Below are positions 41,717-50,091 of a stretch of 64,000 bases of DNA, piece after piece. The notes under the pieces were generated by a model that was given only the letters and a program-made list of their open reading frames with translations, was not told where the DNA came from and ran no database searches. This stretch comes from Methylocapsa palsarum. GTDB lineage: Bacteria > Pseudomonadota > Alphaproteobacteria > Rhizobiales > Beijerinckiaceae. The translations under genes were made by a program, and so were the position numbers. The stretch covers positions 95,608 to 159,607 of the forward strand of contig NZ_FOSN01000010.1 of the NCBI RefSeq assembly GCF_900114285.1. Direction: 5' to 3'. Position 1 is the first letter of the stretch, and each line of letters opens with the position of its first letter.

Positions 41717-42109
41717 ATGGCGCCGGTTAATTTCCAAGAGCCAAACCTCTATCAGCTGAGCGGACATCACCTCCACGTGACGTACTCGACCAGCGGCATC
41801 GACGGCAAACCGCACTTTTCCTATCAGGACCATCACCAGACGCTAAGCTTCATCGGTGACCAGATCCGCAGCGTTTCGACCGAAATCGGAACGTTAGTGA
41901 GCGTCACGATAAGGCTCACTGTCGATCAGGGCGGAACGAGCTTCAGCGTTCTGCTCCCGCGCGTGAACCTTCCCGGCGACCATTCGGTCCCCATCCGCAG
42001 CGAAGGCGTCACCACGCTCCACCGGTTTTCGATCGTGCCGTCCGTGGGTCAACTCGATTTTTATACGGTGACGCCGCTATCGGGGAACGCCATGAAGGTG
42101 GTCTTCTAG
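41717..42109 (+). CDS. Hypothetical protein (130 aa), beta-rich
   Basis: 130 residues from the ATG at 41717, which has GGAG about 8 nt upstream; the frame is open back to 41582 without support. The composition suggests beta-strands alternating with His/Thr-rich turns (HHLHVTYSTSGIDGKPHFSYQDHHQTLSF). No signal peptide or known family. It interrupts the plsY-pyrC neighbourhood on the opposite strand. Confidence 0.6.
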   Translation: MAPVNFQEPNLYQLSGHHLHVTYSTSGIDGKPHFSYQDHHQTLSFIGDQIRSVSTEIGTLVSVTIRLTVDQGGTSFSVLLPRVNLPGDHSVPIRSEGVTTLHRFSIVPSVGQLDFYTVTPLSGNAMKVVF

Positions 42110-42120
42110 CTTGCGGGTTC

Positions 42121-42543
42121 TCACAGCGCCGCCGCCGCGGCCTCGCGCGCCATGGCGATCAGCGCCGGCGCCTCATACACGGCGTCAGTCTCGGGGTCGT
42201 GCGCGAGGGCGCCGAAAGCCTGCGCCAGTGCGGCGCTGACGATCAGGGCGCTGGCGCGCTCGCGTGGGTCGCCGCCCCATCGAAACGTCATCGCGCCGTC
42301 GCGAGGACCGATCCGCGCGCGCAAAGCCGGGAAGGACGACAAATCCGGTTTGGCTTCTGAAAAGTGGATGTCGAACCCCGCGTCCTCGCCCTCCAATGTG
42401 CACGGCAGATAGCCGGAGGTCTCGAACGGCGCATAGGCATGATCGAGGACGAGCCTGAACTTCAGCGCGTCGATCGCCTCCTGGAGTGGTTTGCGGCCTG
42501 GCGCGTCGCTGCGCGCGAGATAGAGAATGTGAGAACGGGCCAT
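42121..42543 (-). CDS. Hypothetical protein (140 aa)
   Basis: 140 residues beginning MARSHILYLARSD. It contains L-E-G-E-D-A-G-F-D-I-H-F-S and an Ala-rich helical C-terminus. Looks soluble and cytoplasmic. No family recognised. The ends of this gene and the 41717 gene converge with 11 bp between them. Confidence 0.65.
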   Translation of the reverse strand: MARSHILYLARSDAPGRKPLQEAIDALKFRLVLDHAYAPFETSGYLPCTLEGEDAGFDIHFSEAKPDLSSFPALRARIGPRDGAMTFRWGGDPRERASALIVSAALAQAFGALAHDPETDAVYEAPALIAMAREAAAAAL

Positions 42544-42681
42544 GGCGGTCGATCCTGTTGATGCGCAGTTTTACGCCGCATTGGGAAAACAAGCGCCGGG
42601 CCTGTGCGCGGCGGCACATCCAGCGACTTAAGCGGATCGTAATGTTTTGAGCTTTATAAAAGAAGATTAAGGGAGGCTTCC

Positions 42682-42825
42682 ATGTCCGAGAACTGGGGAG
42701 TCCTGTCGTTCTGGCTCAAACTGTCGGTGTTCGGCGTGTTGCTGATCGCGATCTCCGCCGCACGGGTTCTCGCCCGGATCCTCAAGATCCTGCCCTCCCT
42801 CATCCTGCCGCGAACGCAGCTTTGA
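42682..42825 (+). CDS. Small single-span membrane protein (47 aa)
   Basis: ATG at 42682 preceded by GGGAGG (42671-42676, 5-nt spacing). The 47-residue product has one hydrophobic segment (about residues 9-28, FWLKLSVFGVLLIAISAARV) followed by a basic amphipathic stretch (ARILKILPSLILPRTQL). Too short for standard ORF cut-offs; the strong ribosome site is the main support. Confidence 0.5.
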   Translation: MSENWGVLSFWLKLSVFGVLLIAISAARVLARILKILPSLILPRTQL

Positions 42826-42846
42826 GCCCAGACCGGCTCCGCCTCC

Positions 42847-44172
42847 TCACTCTCCCTCGTACACAATCTCGCCCCCGACCAGCGTCAGCTTCACCCGCCC
42901 CTCCATGCGCGCCTCGTCGAACGGCGTGTTCTTGCAGCGCGAATGCAGCTTCGCAGGATCGACGACATAGGGCTCCTCGGGATCGAACCGGATCAGGTCG
43001 GCCGGGGCGCCGACATCGAGCCTGCCCTGCGGCAGGCGCAGGATTTCGGCCGGCCGCAGTGTCATCGCCTCGATCAGTCGATCAAGCGTCAGTTCCCCGG
43101 AGGAGACGAGGCGCAGCCCCGCCGACAGCATGGTCTCCAGCCCGATGGCGCCGTCCTCGGCCTCGGCGAAGGGCAGACGCTTGGTCTCGACGTCCTGCGG
43201 ATTATGGTCCGAGACGATGACGTCGATGAGGCCGGAGGCCAGAGCGGCGACGAGTTCGCGGCGCTCGTCCTCCCGGCGCAACGGCGGCGACAGTTTCAAA
43301 AAGGTGCGGTAGTCGCCGATGTCGCTCTCGTTCAGGGTCAGGTGGTTGATCGAGACCGCGCAGGTCACCGGCAGGCCGGCGGCCTTGGCCCTGGCGATGA
43401 TCTCCAGCGACAGACTGGTCGTGACGAGCGCGGCGTGGTAGCGCGCGCCGGTGAGGGCGGCGAGCCTGACGTCGCGGTCGAGAACGATCGCCTCGGCCTC
43501 GCGAGGAACGCCGGAAAGGCCGAGGCGGGTGGCGAATTCGCCCTCGTTCATGACGCCCTCGCCGGCAAGATCGCGATCCTCCGCGTAATGGATGACGAGA
43601 GCGTCGAAATCGCGCGCATAGGACATCGCGCGGCGCAGAACCCGCGCGTTGCGAATCGAATGGGCGCCATCCGAGAAGGCGAGCGCGCCCGCCTGCTGGA
43701 GGAGGCCGATCTCGGCGATTTCCTCGCCGCGCAAGCCCTGGGTGAGGGCCGCTGATGGCGCCACCCGGACGCGGCCGGTGTCGCGCGCGCGGCGCAGCAG
43801 AAAATCGACGACGGAGGCTTCGTCCACGGGAGGAAACGTGTCCGGCCGGGCGAGGATGGTCGTCACCCCGCCCGCCGCGGCCGCCGCCGTCGCGCTGGCG
43901 ATGGTCTCGCGATGCTCCGCCCCCGGCTCGCCGACAAAGGCGCGCATGTCGATGAGGCCGGGCGACACCACGTCGCCGCCGCAATCCAGGATCCGGGCGT
44001 GCGAAGGCAAATTCGCTTGGGCGACGCCGGGGCCCGCGTCGCGGATGAGGCCGTCGACGATGAGAACGCCGCCTCTCCCGCGTCGCCACTCGGCGGAAAG
44101 GCTGGAGGCGCCGACGAGGCGGGCGTTGACGAGGGCCAGCGGCTGGTGCGCGATCGCCGAGGAAAACATCAT
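42847..44172 (-). CDS. pyrC: Dihydroorotase-like protein lacking the HxH metal motif (PyrC')
   Basis: 441 residues of the amidohydrolase family, placed directly after pyrB. Where catalytic dihydroorotases have GLIDxHVHLREPG, this one has GLIDMRAFVGEPG, so both N-terminal metal-binding His are missing. Other parts remain, including ATAAAAAGGVTTI and VIVSDHNPQD. Such pseudo-dihydroorotases bind and support aspartate carbamoyltransferase; a separate catalytic PyrC would then be needed. The start at 44172 is preceded by GAGGGG; an upstream ATG at 44196 overlaps the pyrB stop. Confidence 0.88.
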   Translation of the reverse strand: MMFSSAIAHQPLALVNARLVGASSLSAEWRRGRGGVLIVDGLIRDAGPGVAQANLPSHARILDCGGDVVSPGLIDMRAFVGEPGAEHRETIASATAAAAAGGVTTILARPDTFPPVDEASVVDFLLRRARDTGRVRVAPSAALTQGLRGEEIAEIGLLQQAGALAFSDGAHSIRNARVLRRAMSYARDFDALVIHYAEDRDLAGEGVMNEGEFATRLGLSGVPREAEAIVLDRDVRLAALTGARYHAALVTTSLSLEIIARAKAAGLPVTCAVSINHLTLNESDIGDYRTFLKLSPPLRREDERRELVAALASGLIDVIVSDHNPQDVETKRLPFAEAEDGAIGLETMLSAGLRLVSSGELTLDRLIEAMTLRPAEILRLPQGRLDVGAPADLIRFDPEEPYVVDPAKLHSRCKNTPFDEARMEGRVKLTLVGGEIVYEGE

Positions 44173-44188
44173 TTTCGCGCCGCGCCCC

Positions 44189-45175
44189 TCAACCATTTGG
44201 CAGATGCTGCGCCAGAGCCTCCAGCACGGCCATGCGGACGGCGACGCCCATTTCGACCTGCTCGCGGATCCGGCTGTGTGCTCCATCGGCGACGGCGGAA
44301 TCGATTTCGACGCCGCGATTCATCGGGCCCGGGTGCATCACGAGCGCGTCGGGCTTGGCGAAGGCGAGCTTTGCCTCGTCGAGGCCGAAAAACCGGAAAA
44401 ACTCCCGCGCCGAGGGGATGAACCCGCCCTGCATCCGCTCGCGCTGCAAGCGCAGCATCATCACGATGTCGGCGTCCCTCAGTCCGGCCTTCATATCCGT
44501 GAACGTTTCGATTCCCATCCGCTTCAGTCCCGCCGGCAGCAAGGTCGACGGCCCGACCGCGCGAACCCTGGCTCCGAGGGCGGACAGGAGCAGGATATTG
44601 GAGCGGGCGACGCGCGAATGCAGAATGTCGCCGCAGATGGCGACGATGAGACCCGCGACCTTGCCTTTGTTGCGCCGGATCGTCAGCGCGTCGAGCAGGG
44701 CCTGCGTTGGATGTTCATGCGCGCCGTCGCCCGCATTGACGACCGCGCAATCGACCTTCTTCGCCAGAAGATGCACGGCGCCGGCCTGGGCGTGCCGCAC
44801 GACGATGATGTCGGGCCGCATCGCGTTGAGCGTCATCGCCGTGTCAATCAGCGTTTCGCCTTTCTTGACGCTGGAGGACGCCACCGACATGTTCATGACG
44901 TCGGCGCCGAGGCGCTTGCCGGCGAGTTCGAAGGAAGACTGGGTCCGGGTCGAGGCCTCGAAAAACAGATTGATCAGCGTGCGGCCGCGCAAGGTCGAAC
45001 GTTTCTTTTCGACCTGCCGCGAAACTTCCACCGCCTCGTCCGCAAGGTCGAGCAAAATCGCGATGTCGAGCGGCGAAAGCCCCTCGATGCCGAGAAGATG
45101 CCGGTGGGGAAATCGAAGCTCGCGTTGCGGATCGGGCATGAGCTGGGCTTCTACAGCAGAAGAAGGAAACGTCAC
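44189..45175 (-). CDS. pyrB: Aspartate carbamoyltransferase catalytic subunit
   Basis: 328 residues. Condenses carbamoyl phosphate with aspartate in pyrimidine synthesis. The carbamoyl-phosphate site [37 protein letters not shown] and the C-terminal [14 protein letters not shown] are intact. Operon with the PyrC-like gene; no pyrI regulatory gene is adjacent. An internal Met at 45139 is an alternative start. Confidence 0.97.
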   Translation of the reverse strand: MTFPSSAVEAQLMPDPQRELRFPHRHLLGIEGLSPLDIAILLDLADEAVEVSRQVEKKRSTLRGRTLINLFFEASTRTQSSFELAGKRLGADVMNMSVASSSVKKGETLIDTAMTLNAMRPDIIVVRHAQAGAVHLLAKKVDCAVVNAGDGAHEHPTQALLDALTIRRNKGKVAGLIVAICGDILHSRVARSNILLLSALGARVRAVGPSTLLPAGLKRMGIETFTDMKAGLRDADIVMMLRLQRERMQGGFIPSAREFFRFFGLDEAKLAFAKPDALVMHPGPMNRGVEIDSAVADGAHSRIREQVEMGVAVRMAVLEALAQHLPNG

Positions 45176-45352
45176 AGATTTTTCGCTGGGCGGTCGCCGA
45201 TCCGCGCCCGTTTTTCACGCTGGACGCCTGTTTCCGGACAGGTTCGCGGCGTGGAAATCCAGAGCTTTGCGGCATTTCCAAGCGATTTTTTGCGTGATAT
45301 GACGCCCTCACGACACCCGGGACAACCCTCACTCTTGAATGCAGGCTCCCCA

Positions 45353-45940
45353 ATGAAAAAAACATCCCTTTGCGCGGCGCTGACCCTTTGCGCCAGCCCC
45401 GCCTTCGCCGCGGATCAGCCGCTCACCTGTCATTATGACGGCCATGGCGACTTGACCAGTTCCGAGGCCGCGCCCGCAGGCGCGACGGTCGGCTCTGTCG
45501 AGAGGAACGGCTGGTTCGGCGACGGCTACATCTATGTCATTTCGGCGAAAGACGGCTCGGCTTGCCCCGGCCAGGTGCCGCTCGGCACAAAAACAGCCCT
45601 GACCGCGCCAATTGTCCGCCAACCCACGCTGAACTGCGGGACCAGCGCCAGCGCCGGGGACGGCGCGGTTCTCGGCGGCTCGGTGACGGTGTTCCACGCG
45701 CCCGCCAAGGCGATCGCTGTGACCGTGCGCATGAACGGAGGAACGACGCCGAACACGAAATACAAGTTCAGCGTCAATTGCGAGCATGTCCTCGGCAGCC
45801 TGCAGACCGACGCCCAAGGAAACGGCGACGCCCGTTTCAGTTTTGTCGAATCGGAAGTCGGCCCCAGTTTCGCGCTCGGCCTCGCCGCCGACGAACCGGC
45901 GGGAAACATTTTTCAGAGCGTCCCGCTGACTTTGAAATAG
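45353..45940 (+). CDS. Hypothetical periplasmic protein (195 aa)
   Basis: 195 residues with a clear signal peptide (MKKTSLCAALTLCASPAFA, cleavage before ADQPL). The mature protein is Gly/Thr/Ser-rich with five or six Cys (CHYDG, SACPGQ, LNCGTS, VNCEHV), suggesting disulphide-stabilised beta structure. No family recognised. It is divergent from pyrB and followed by two repeat elements. Confidence 0.7.
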   Translation: MKKTSLCAALTLCASPAFAADQPLTCHYDGHGDLTSSEAAPAGATVGSVERNGWFGDGYIYVISAKDGSACPGQVPLGTKTALTAPIVRQPTLNCGTSASAGDGAVLGGSVTVFHAPAKAIAVTVRMNGGTTPNTKYKFSVNCEHVLGSLQTDAQGNGDARFSFVESEVGPSFALGLAADEPAGNIFQSVPLTLK

Positions 45941-45995
45941 CAACCGCCCTGATCAGGGCGGGAACGAGCGCTCGCCCTGTGGGGCATTCTCGCGA

Positions 45996-46107
45996 GAGCA
46001 TATTCCGATTGGATTGAATCAATCCAATCGACAAGAATATGCTCAAACTCTTGAATCTGGAGCGATTTCTAATCGATCGCAAGACTGCATGCGATCGGAA
46101 AGCGCTC
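45996..46107. repeat. 112-bp bimodular palindromic repeat, orientation A
   Basis: GAGCATATTCCGATTGGATTGAATC...GAATATGCTC, linker aaactcttgaatctg, GAGCGATTTCTAATCGATCGCAAGACTGCATGCGATCGGAAAGCGCTC. Immediately followed by a second, partial copy. Confidence 0.9.
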
Positions 46108-46185
46108 GAGCATATTCCGATTGGATTGAATCAATCCAACCGACAAGAATATGCTCAAGCTTTTGATTCTAGAGCGCTTTCCGCG
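46108..46185. repeat. Partial second copy of the intergenic repeat
   Basis: The first module (GAGCATATTC...GAATATGCTC) and the linker are complete, then an agagcgctttccgcg end replaces the second module. Tandem with the full copy before it. Confidence 0.8.
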
Positions 46186-46236
46186 TGAGAGAGGCCGTTC
46201 CGCGCGAGAACTTTGCACGCGGAAGTTTTTGCGCGG

Positions 46237-46731
46237 TCAGGCCGGCTCCTGCACATGCGCCTCGAGGAACCACAAGGATTTGTCGAGGGCGCGGGAGAAC
46301 GCCGTCAAAATATCGGCCGTGTCCGCATCCCCGGTCTCGGAACTCGAATCAATTCCCGCGCGGACGTCGTTGGCGACCTTGCCGTAACGGCCGATCAGCG
46401 CTGCAATATGATCGGAAATCTTGTAAATATCCGTCGGATAGGGGTCGAGGGTGGTCTTGCCCGCCACCGTCTGGGTGGTGCCCAGCGCCGTGCCGCCAAG
46501 CTGGACGACCCGCTCGGCCATCGTATCGACATGGGTGTCGATCTCGGCGCGGAAGCCGTCGAGCATCTCATGGACTGCGATAAACTGAGGCCCTTTCAGA
46601 TTCCAGTGCGCCTGTTTGGTGAGCAAGGCCAGATCGATGGCGTCGGCGACACGCGCGTTGAGAAGGTCGATAGACGCCGCTTTGGCGTTGGATTTGAGGT
46701 TGTTATGGGTCTTGTGCAGTTTGGCGGGCAA
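46237..46731 (-). CDS. dps: DNA-protecting ferritin-like protein Dps
   Basis: 164 residues from a TTG start with GGAG about 8 nt upstream. Ferroxidase residues are in QAHWNLKGPQFIAVHEMLDGF and EIDTHVDTMAER, as in Dps dodecamers that store iron and shield DNA under oxidative or starvation stress. A TATAGT hexamer upstream (46752-46757, minus) could be a -10 element. Sits between the repeat cluster and topA. Confidence 0.93.
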   Translation of the reverse strand: MPAKLHKTHNNLKSNAKAASIDLLNARVADAIDLALLTKQAHWNLKGPQFIAVHEMLDGFRAEIDTHVDTMAERVVQLGGTALGTTQTVAGKTTLDPYPTDIYKISDHIAALIGRYGKVANDVRAGIDSSSETGDADTADILTAFSRALDKSLWFLEAHVQEPA

Positions 46732-47121
46732 ATGACTTCTCCTGTGGTGACCATACTATAAACAACATAGGGATTCTCGAGCGAAATCGCGCGGACCGAT
46801 GCGCCGGCAGGCGATTTCCGCTGGCGCACAGCCTCGCCCCCGTTGGCGCGATCAGCTGATCCTTGACCTTAATACATCCTTGACCTGCGCCATAATAATG
46901 CGCGTTTGCGCCAAAGGTTCGTCGGCGCGGCGTTCGCATTTTTGTGATGCGTTGCGGCAAGCCCATTTGACTAAGCTCCCGCCCTCCCCCATCTTCCGGC
47001 CCGTAATCCGCAATGCCAAAAGCTAGGCGTTCCGATCGCCCCGGCTTCAGCTTAGCTTTACATGCGCTTTAAGTCTGAGGGCCAGTCCGGCCCGACGCTC
47101 AATTCATGGGGACCGCTGTCG
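46732..47121. other. 390-bp divergent intergenic region
   Basis: Between dps and topA. It contains TTGACC twice (46865 and 46881 areas) and an AT-rich ataataat, consistent with promoter elements, but I cannot assign a spacing with confidence. The in-frame extension of topA to 47062 lacks similarity. No other gene seen. Confidence 0.45.
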
Positions 47122-50091
47122 ATGAATGTCGTCATCGTCGAATCGCCGGCGAAGGCCAAGACCATCAACAAATATCTTGGCAAGGACTTTGAAGTCTACG
47201 CATCCTACGGCCATGTCCGCGATTTGCCGGCCAAGGACGGCTCCGTCGATCCCGACGCCGACTTCGCCATGCTTTGGGATGTCGACGCCAAGTCGGGCAA
47301 GCGGCTGTCGGACATCGCCAAGGCGGTCAAGGACGCCGACCGCATCATTCTCGCGACCGACCCTGACCGCGAGGGCGAGGCGATATCCTGGCATGTGCTC
47401 GAGGTCCTGAAGGCGAAACGCGTCCTCAAGGACAAAAGGGTCGAGCGCGTCGTGTTCAACGCGATCACCAAGGCCGCCGTTCTCGACGCGATGAAAAATC
47501 CCCGCGCGATCGACGAGGCCCTCGTTGACGCCTATCTCGCCCGCCGCGCGCTCGACTATCTCGTCGGCTTCAATCTTTCGCCGGTCCTGTGGCGCAAACT
47601 GCCGGGCGCACGCTCGGCCGGACGGGTCCAGTCCGTTGCCCTGCGGCTCGTCTGCGACCGCGAACTCGAAATCGAGAAATTCGTCTCGCGCGAATATTGG
47701 TCCCTCGTCGCGCATCTCAAGACCAAAGCGGGCGAGCCCTTCACCGCCCGGCTCGTCGGCGCGGACGGAAACAAGATCACACGGCTCGACATCGGCGCGG
47801 GAGCCGAGGCCGAAGCTTTCAAGGCCGCGCTCGACGCCGCCACATTCAGCGTGGCGGAGATCGAGGCGAAGCCCGCCAAACGGCATCCCTGGGCGCCGTT
47901 CACGACGTCGACGCTGCAGCAGGAGGCCTCGCGGAAACTCGGCTTTGCGCCCGCCCGCACCATGCAGCTCGCCCAGCGCCTTTACGAAGGGGCGGAGATC
48001 GACGGCGAGACCGTCGGCCTCATCACCTACATGCGCACCGACGGCGTCGATCTTGCGCCCGAAGCCGTCACGAGCGCCAGAGCCGTCATCGGCAAGGAGT
48101 TCGGCGCCGCCTATGTGCCGAAGGCGCCGAGGAAATACACCGTCAAGGCGAAGAACGCGCAGGAAGCCCACGAGGCGATCCGCCCGACCGATCTGACCCG
48201 CCTGCCGAAGCACGTCGTGAGGGCGCTGGAGCCCGATCAGGCGAAGCTCTATGAACTGATCTGGACCCGGACCGTCGCCAGCCAGATGGAATCGGCGGAG
48301 CTGGAGCGCACCACCGTCGACATTCTGGCATTGGCGGGGGATCGCAAGCTCGACCTGCGCGCCACAGGGCAGGTGATCCGTTTCGACGGTTTCCTGAGGC
48401 TCTATCAGGAGGGCCGCGACGACGGCGAGGACGAAGACAGCAGCCGCCTGCCCGAAATGGCGAAAGGCGAGCCGCTGAGCAAGGAACGCATCGACGCGAG
48501 CCTGCATTTCACCGAGCCGCCGCCTCGCTTTACCGAGGCGACGCTGGTGAAGCGCATGGAGGAGCTTGGCATCGGGCGCCCGTCCACCTACGCCTCGACA
48601 CTCGCGGTTCTGCGCGAGCGCGATTATGTCAGGATCGACAAAAAGCGACTCTATCCCGAGGACAAGGGCCGCCTCGTCACGGCCTTTCTGGAAAGCTTCT
48701 TCACCCGCTACGTCGAATACGACTTCACCGCCGATCTGGAAGAAAAGCTCGATCGCGTGTCGAACCACGAGATCGACTGGAAACAGGTTCTGCGCGAGTT
48801 CTGGACCGACTTTTCAGGCGCGCTCGACGGCACCAAGGATTTGCGCACGACGCAGGTTCTCGACAGTCTGAACGACATTCTCGGTCCGCATATCTTTCCG
48901 GCCAAGGAAGACGGCTCGAACCCCCGCGCCTGTCCGTCCTGCGGCGCGGGCCAGCTGTCGCTGAAGCTCGGCAAGTTCGGCGCCTTCGTCGGCTGCTCCA
49001 ACTATCCCGAATGCAAGTTCACCCGGACCCTCGCCAACGCCGAAGCCGGCGAACTGGCGCAAGGCGACCGGCCGGGCGTCAAGGTCCTTGGCCTCGACCC
49101 CGCCACCGAGGAGGAAATAACTCTTCGCGACGGCCGTTTCGGCGTCTATGTGCAGCAGGGCGAGGGCGACAAGCCCAAGCGCGTGTCGCTGCCGAAGACC
49201 CTGGCGCCGGGCGATCTGACCTTGGAGCTGGCCCTCGGTCTGCTCTCATTGCCGCGCGAAGTGGCGAGACATCCGGAGACGAAAGATCCGATCCTCGCGG
49301 CGATCGGCCGTTACGGACCCTATGTGCAGCATGGCAAAACCTATGCGAACATCGGCAAGGACGAGGATATCCTCACGATCGGCGGCAACCGGGCCATCGA
49401 CCTCATCGTCGCCAAGGAAAGCGGCCTGACCGGCCGGCGCTTCGGCAATCCGGACAGCGCCCCCTCGCGCGTCCTCGGCGATCATCCTTCCGGCGGCCCG
49501 GTCACGATCAAGGCCGGACGTTTTGGCCCCTACGTCAATCATGGAAAGATCAACGCCACCTTGCCGGGCGGCTCCGATCCCACCACCTTGACTCTCGAGG
49601 AAGGCGTCGCCCTTCTCACCGCGAAAGCGGCGGGGAGCGTCTCGATTCAGGGCAGGCTTCTCGGCGAGCATCCCGACGGCGGCCCTATCACCGTTCGCGC
49701 CGGGCGGTTCGGCGCTTATGTCAATCATGGCAAGATCAACGCGACCTTGAAAAAGGACGCCTCGCCCGAAGACGTGACCCTTGAAGAGGCGATCCGCCTG
49801 ATCGAGGAAAAGAGCGCCGCCGGCGGCGGCGGAAGGACTGCGAAAAAGAAAGCTGCCCCGGCCAAAAAGCCCGCCGCCGCCAAAGCGCCCGCCAAGGCGG
49901 CGAAACTCAAGACGAGCGGGGCCAGGACGAACGGTTCGGCGCGGGCCGCAGCGCCAGCCGCAGTGAAGGACGATGAGCCGCCGTTCGAGGCCACAGGAAA
50001 GACCCCGGCGCGCGCGCTCAAGGCCGCGCCGCGCGCCAAACCGGCCGCGAAAGCGCCGGCGGCCAAAGCCAGGAAGGCGAAGCAAGGTTGA
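47122..50091 (+). CDS. topA: DNA topoisomerase I
   Basis: 989 residues from the ATG at 47122 (MNVVIVESPAKAKTINKYLG, the Toprim start). The Toprim acidic site is ATDPDREGEAI, the catalytic Tyr lies in GLITYMRTDGVDL, a four-Cys zinc ribbon CPSCG...FVGCSNYPEC follows, and then repeated GRFGPYV/GRFGAYVNHGK topoisomerase C-terminal repeats (three or four) and a Lys/Ala/Pro-rich tail (about 905-989). Relaxes negative supercoils. Its stop overlaps the rnr start. Confidence 0.98.
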   Translation: MNVVIVESPAKAKTINKYLGKDFEVYASYGHVRDLPAKDGSVDPDADFAMLWDVDAKSGKRLSDIAKAVKDADRIILATDPDREGEAISWHVLEVLKAKRVLKDKRVERVVFNAITKAAVLDAMKNPRAIDEALVDAYLARRALDYLVGFNLSPVLWRKLPGARSAGRVQSVALRLVCDRELEIEKFVSREYWSLVAHLKTKAGEPFTARLVGADGNKITRLDIGAGAEAEAFKAALDAATFSVAEIEAKPAKRHPWAPFTTSTLQQEASRKLGFAPARTMQLAQRLYEGAEIDGETVGLITYMRTDGVDLAPEAVTSARAVIGKEFGAAYVPKAPRKYTVKAKNAQEAHEAIRPTDLTRLPKHVVRALEPDQAKLYELIWTRTVASQMESAELERTTVDILALAGDRKLDLRATGQVIRFDGFLRLYQEGRDDGEDEDSSRLPEMAKGEPLSKERIDASLHFTEPPPRFTEATLVKRMEELGIGRPSTYASTLAVLRERDYVRIDKKRLYPEDKGRLVTAFLESFFTRYVEYDFTADLEEKLDRVSNHEIDWKQVLREFWTDFSGALDGTKDLRTTQVLDSLNDILGPHIFPAKEDGSNPRACPSCGAGQLSLKLGKFGAFVGCSNYPECKFTRTLANAEAGELAQGDRPGVKVLGLDPATEEEITLRDGRFGVYVQQGEGDKPKRVSLPKTLAPGDLTLELALGLLSLPREVARHPETKDPILAAIGRYGPYVQHGKTYANIGKDEDILTIGGNRAIDLIVAKESGLTGRRFGNPDSAPSRVLGDHPSGGPVTIKAGRFGPYVNHGKINATLPGGSDPTTLTLEEGVALLTAKAAGSVSIQGRLLGEHPDGGPITVRAGRFGAYVNHGKINATLKKDASPEDVTLEEAIRLIEEKSAAGGGGRTAKKKAAPAKKPAAAKAPAKAAKLKTSGARTNGSARAAAPAAVKDDEPPFEATGKTPARALKAAPRAKPAAKAPAAKARKAKQG

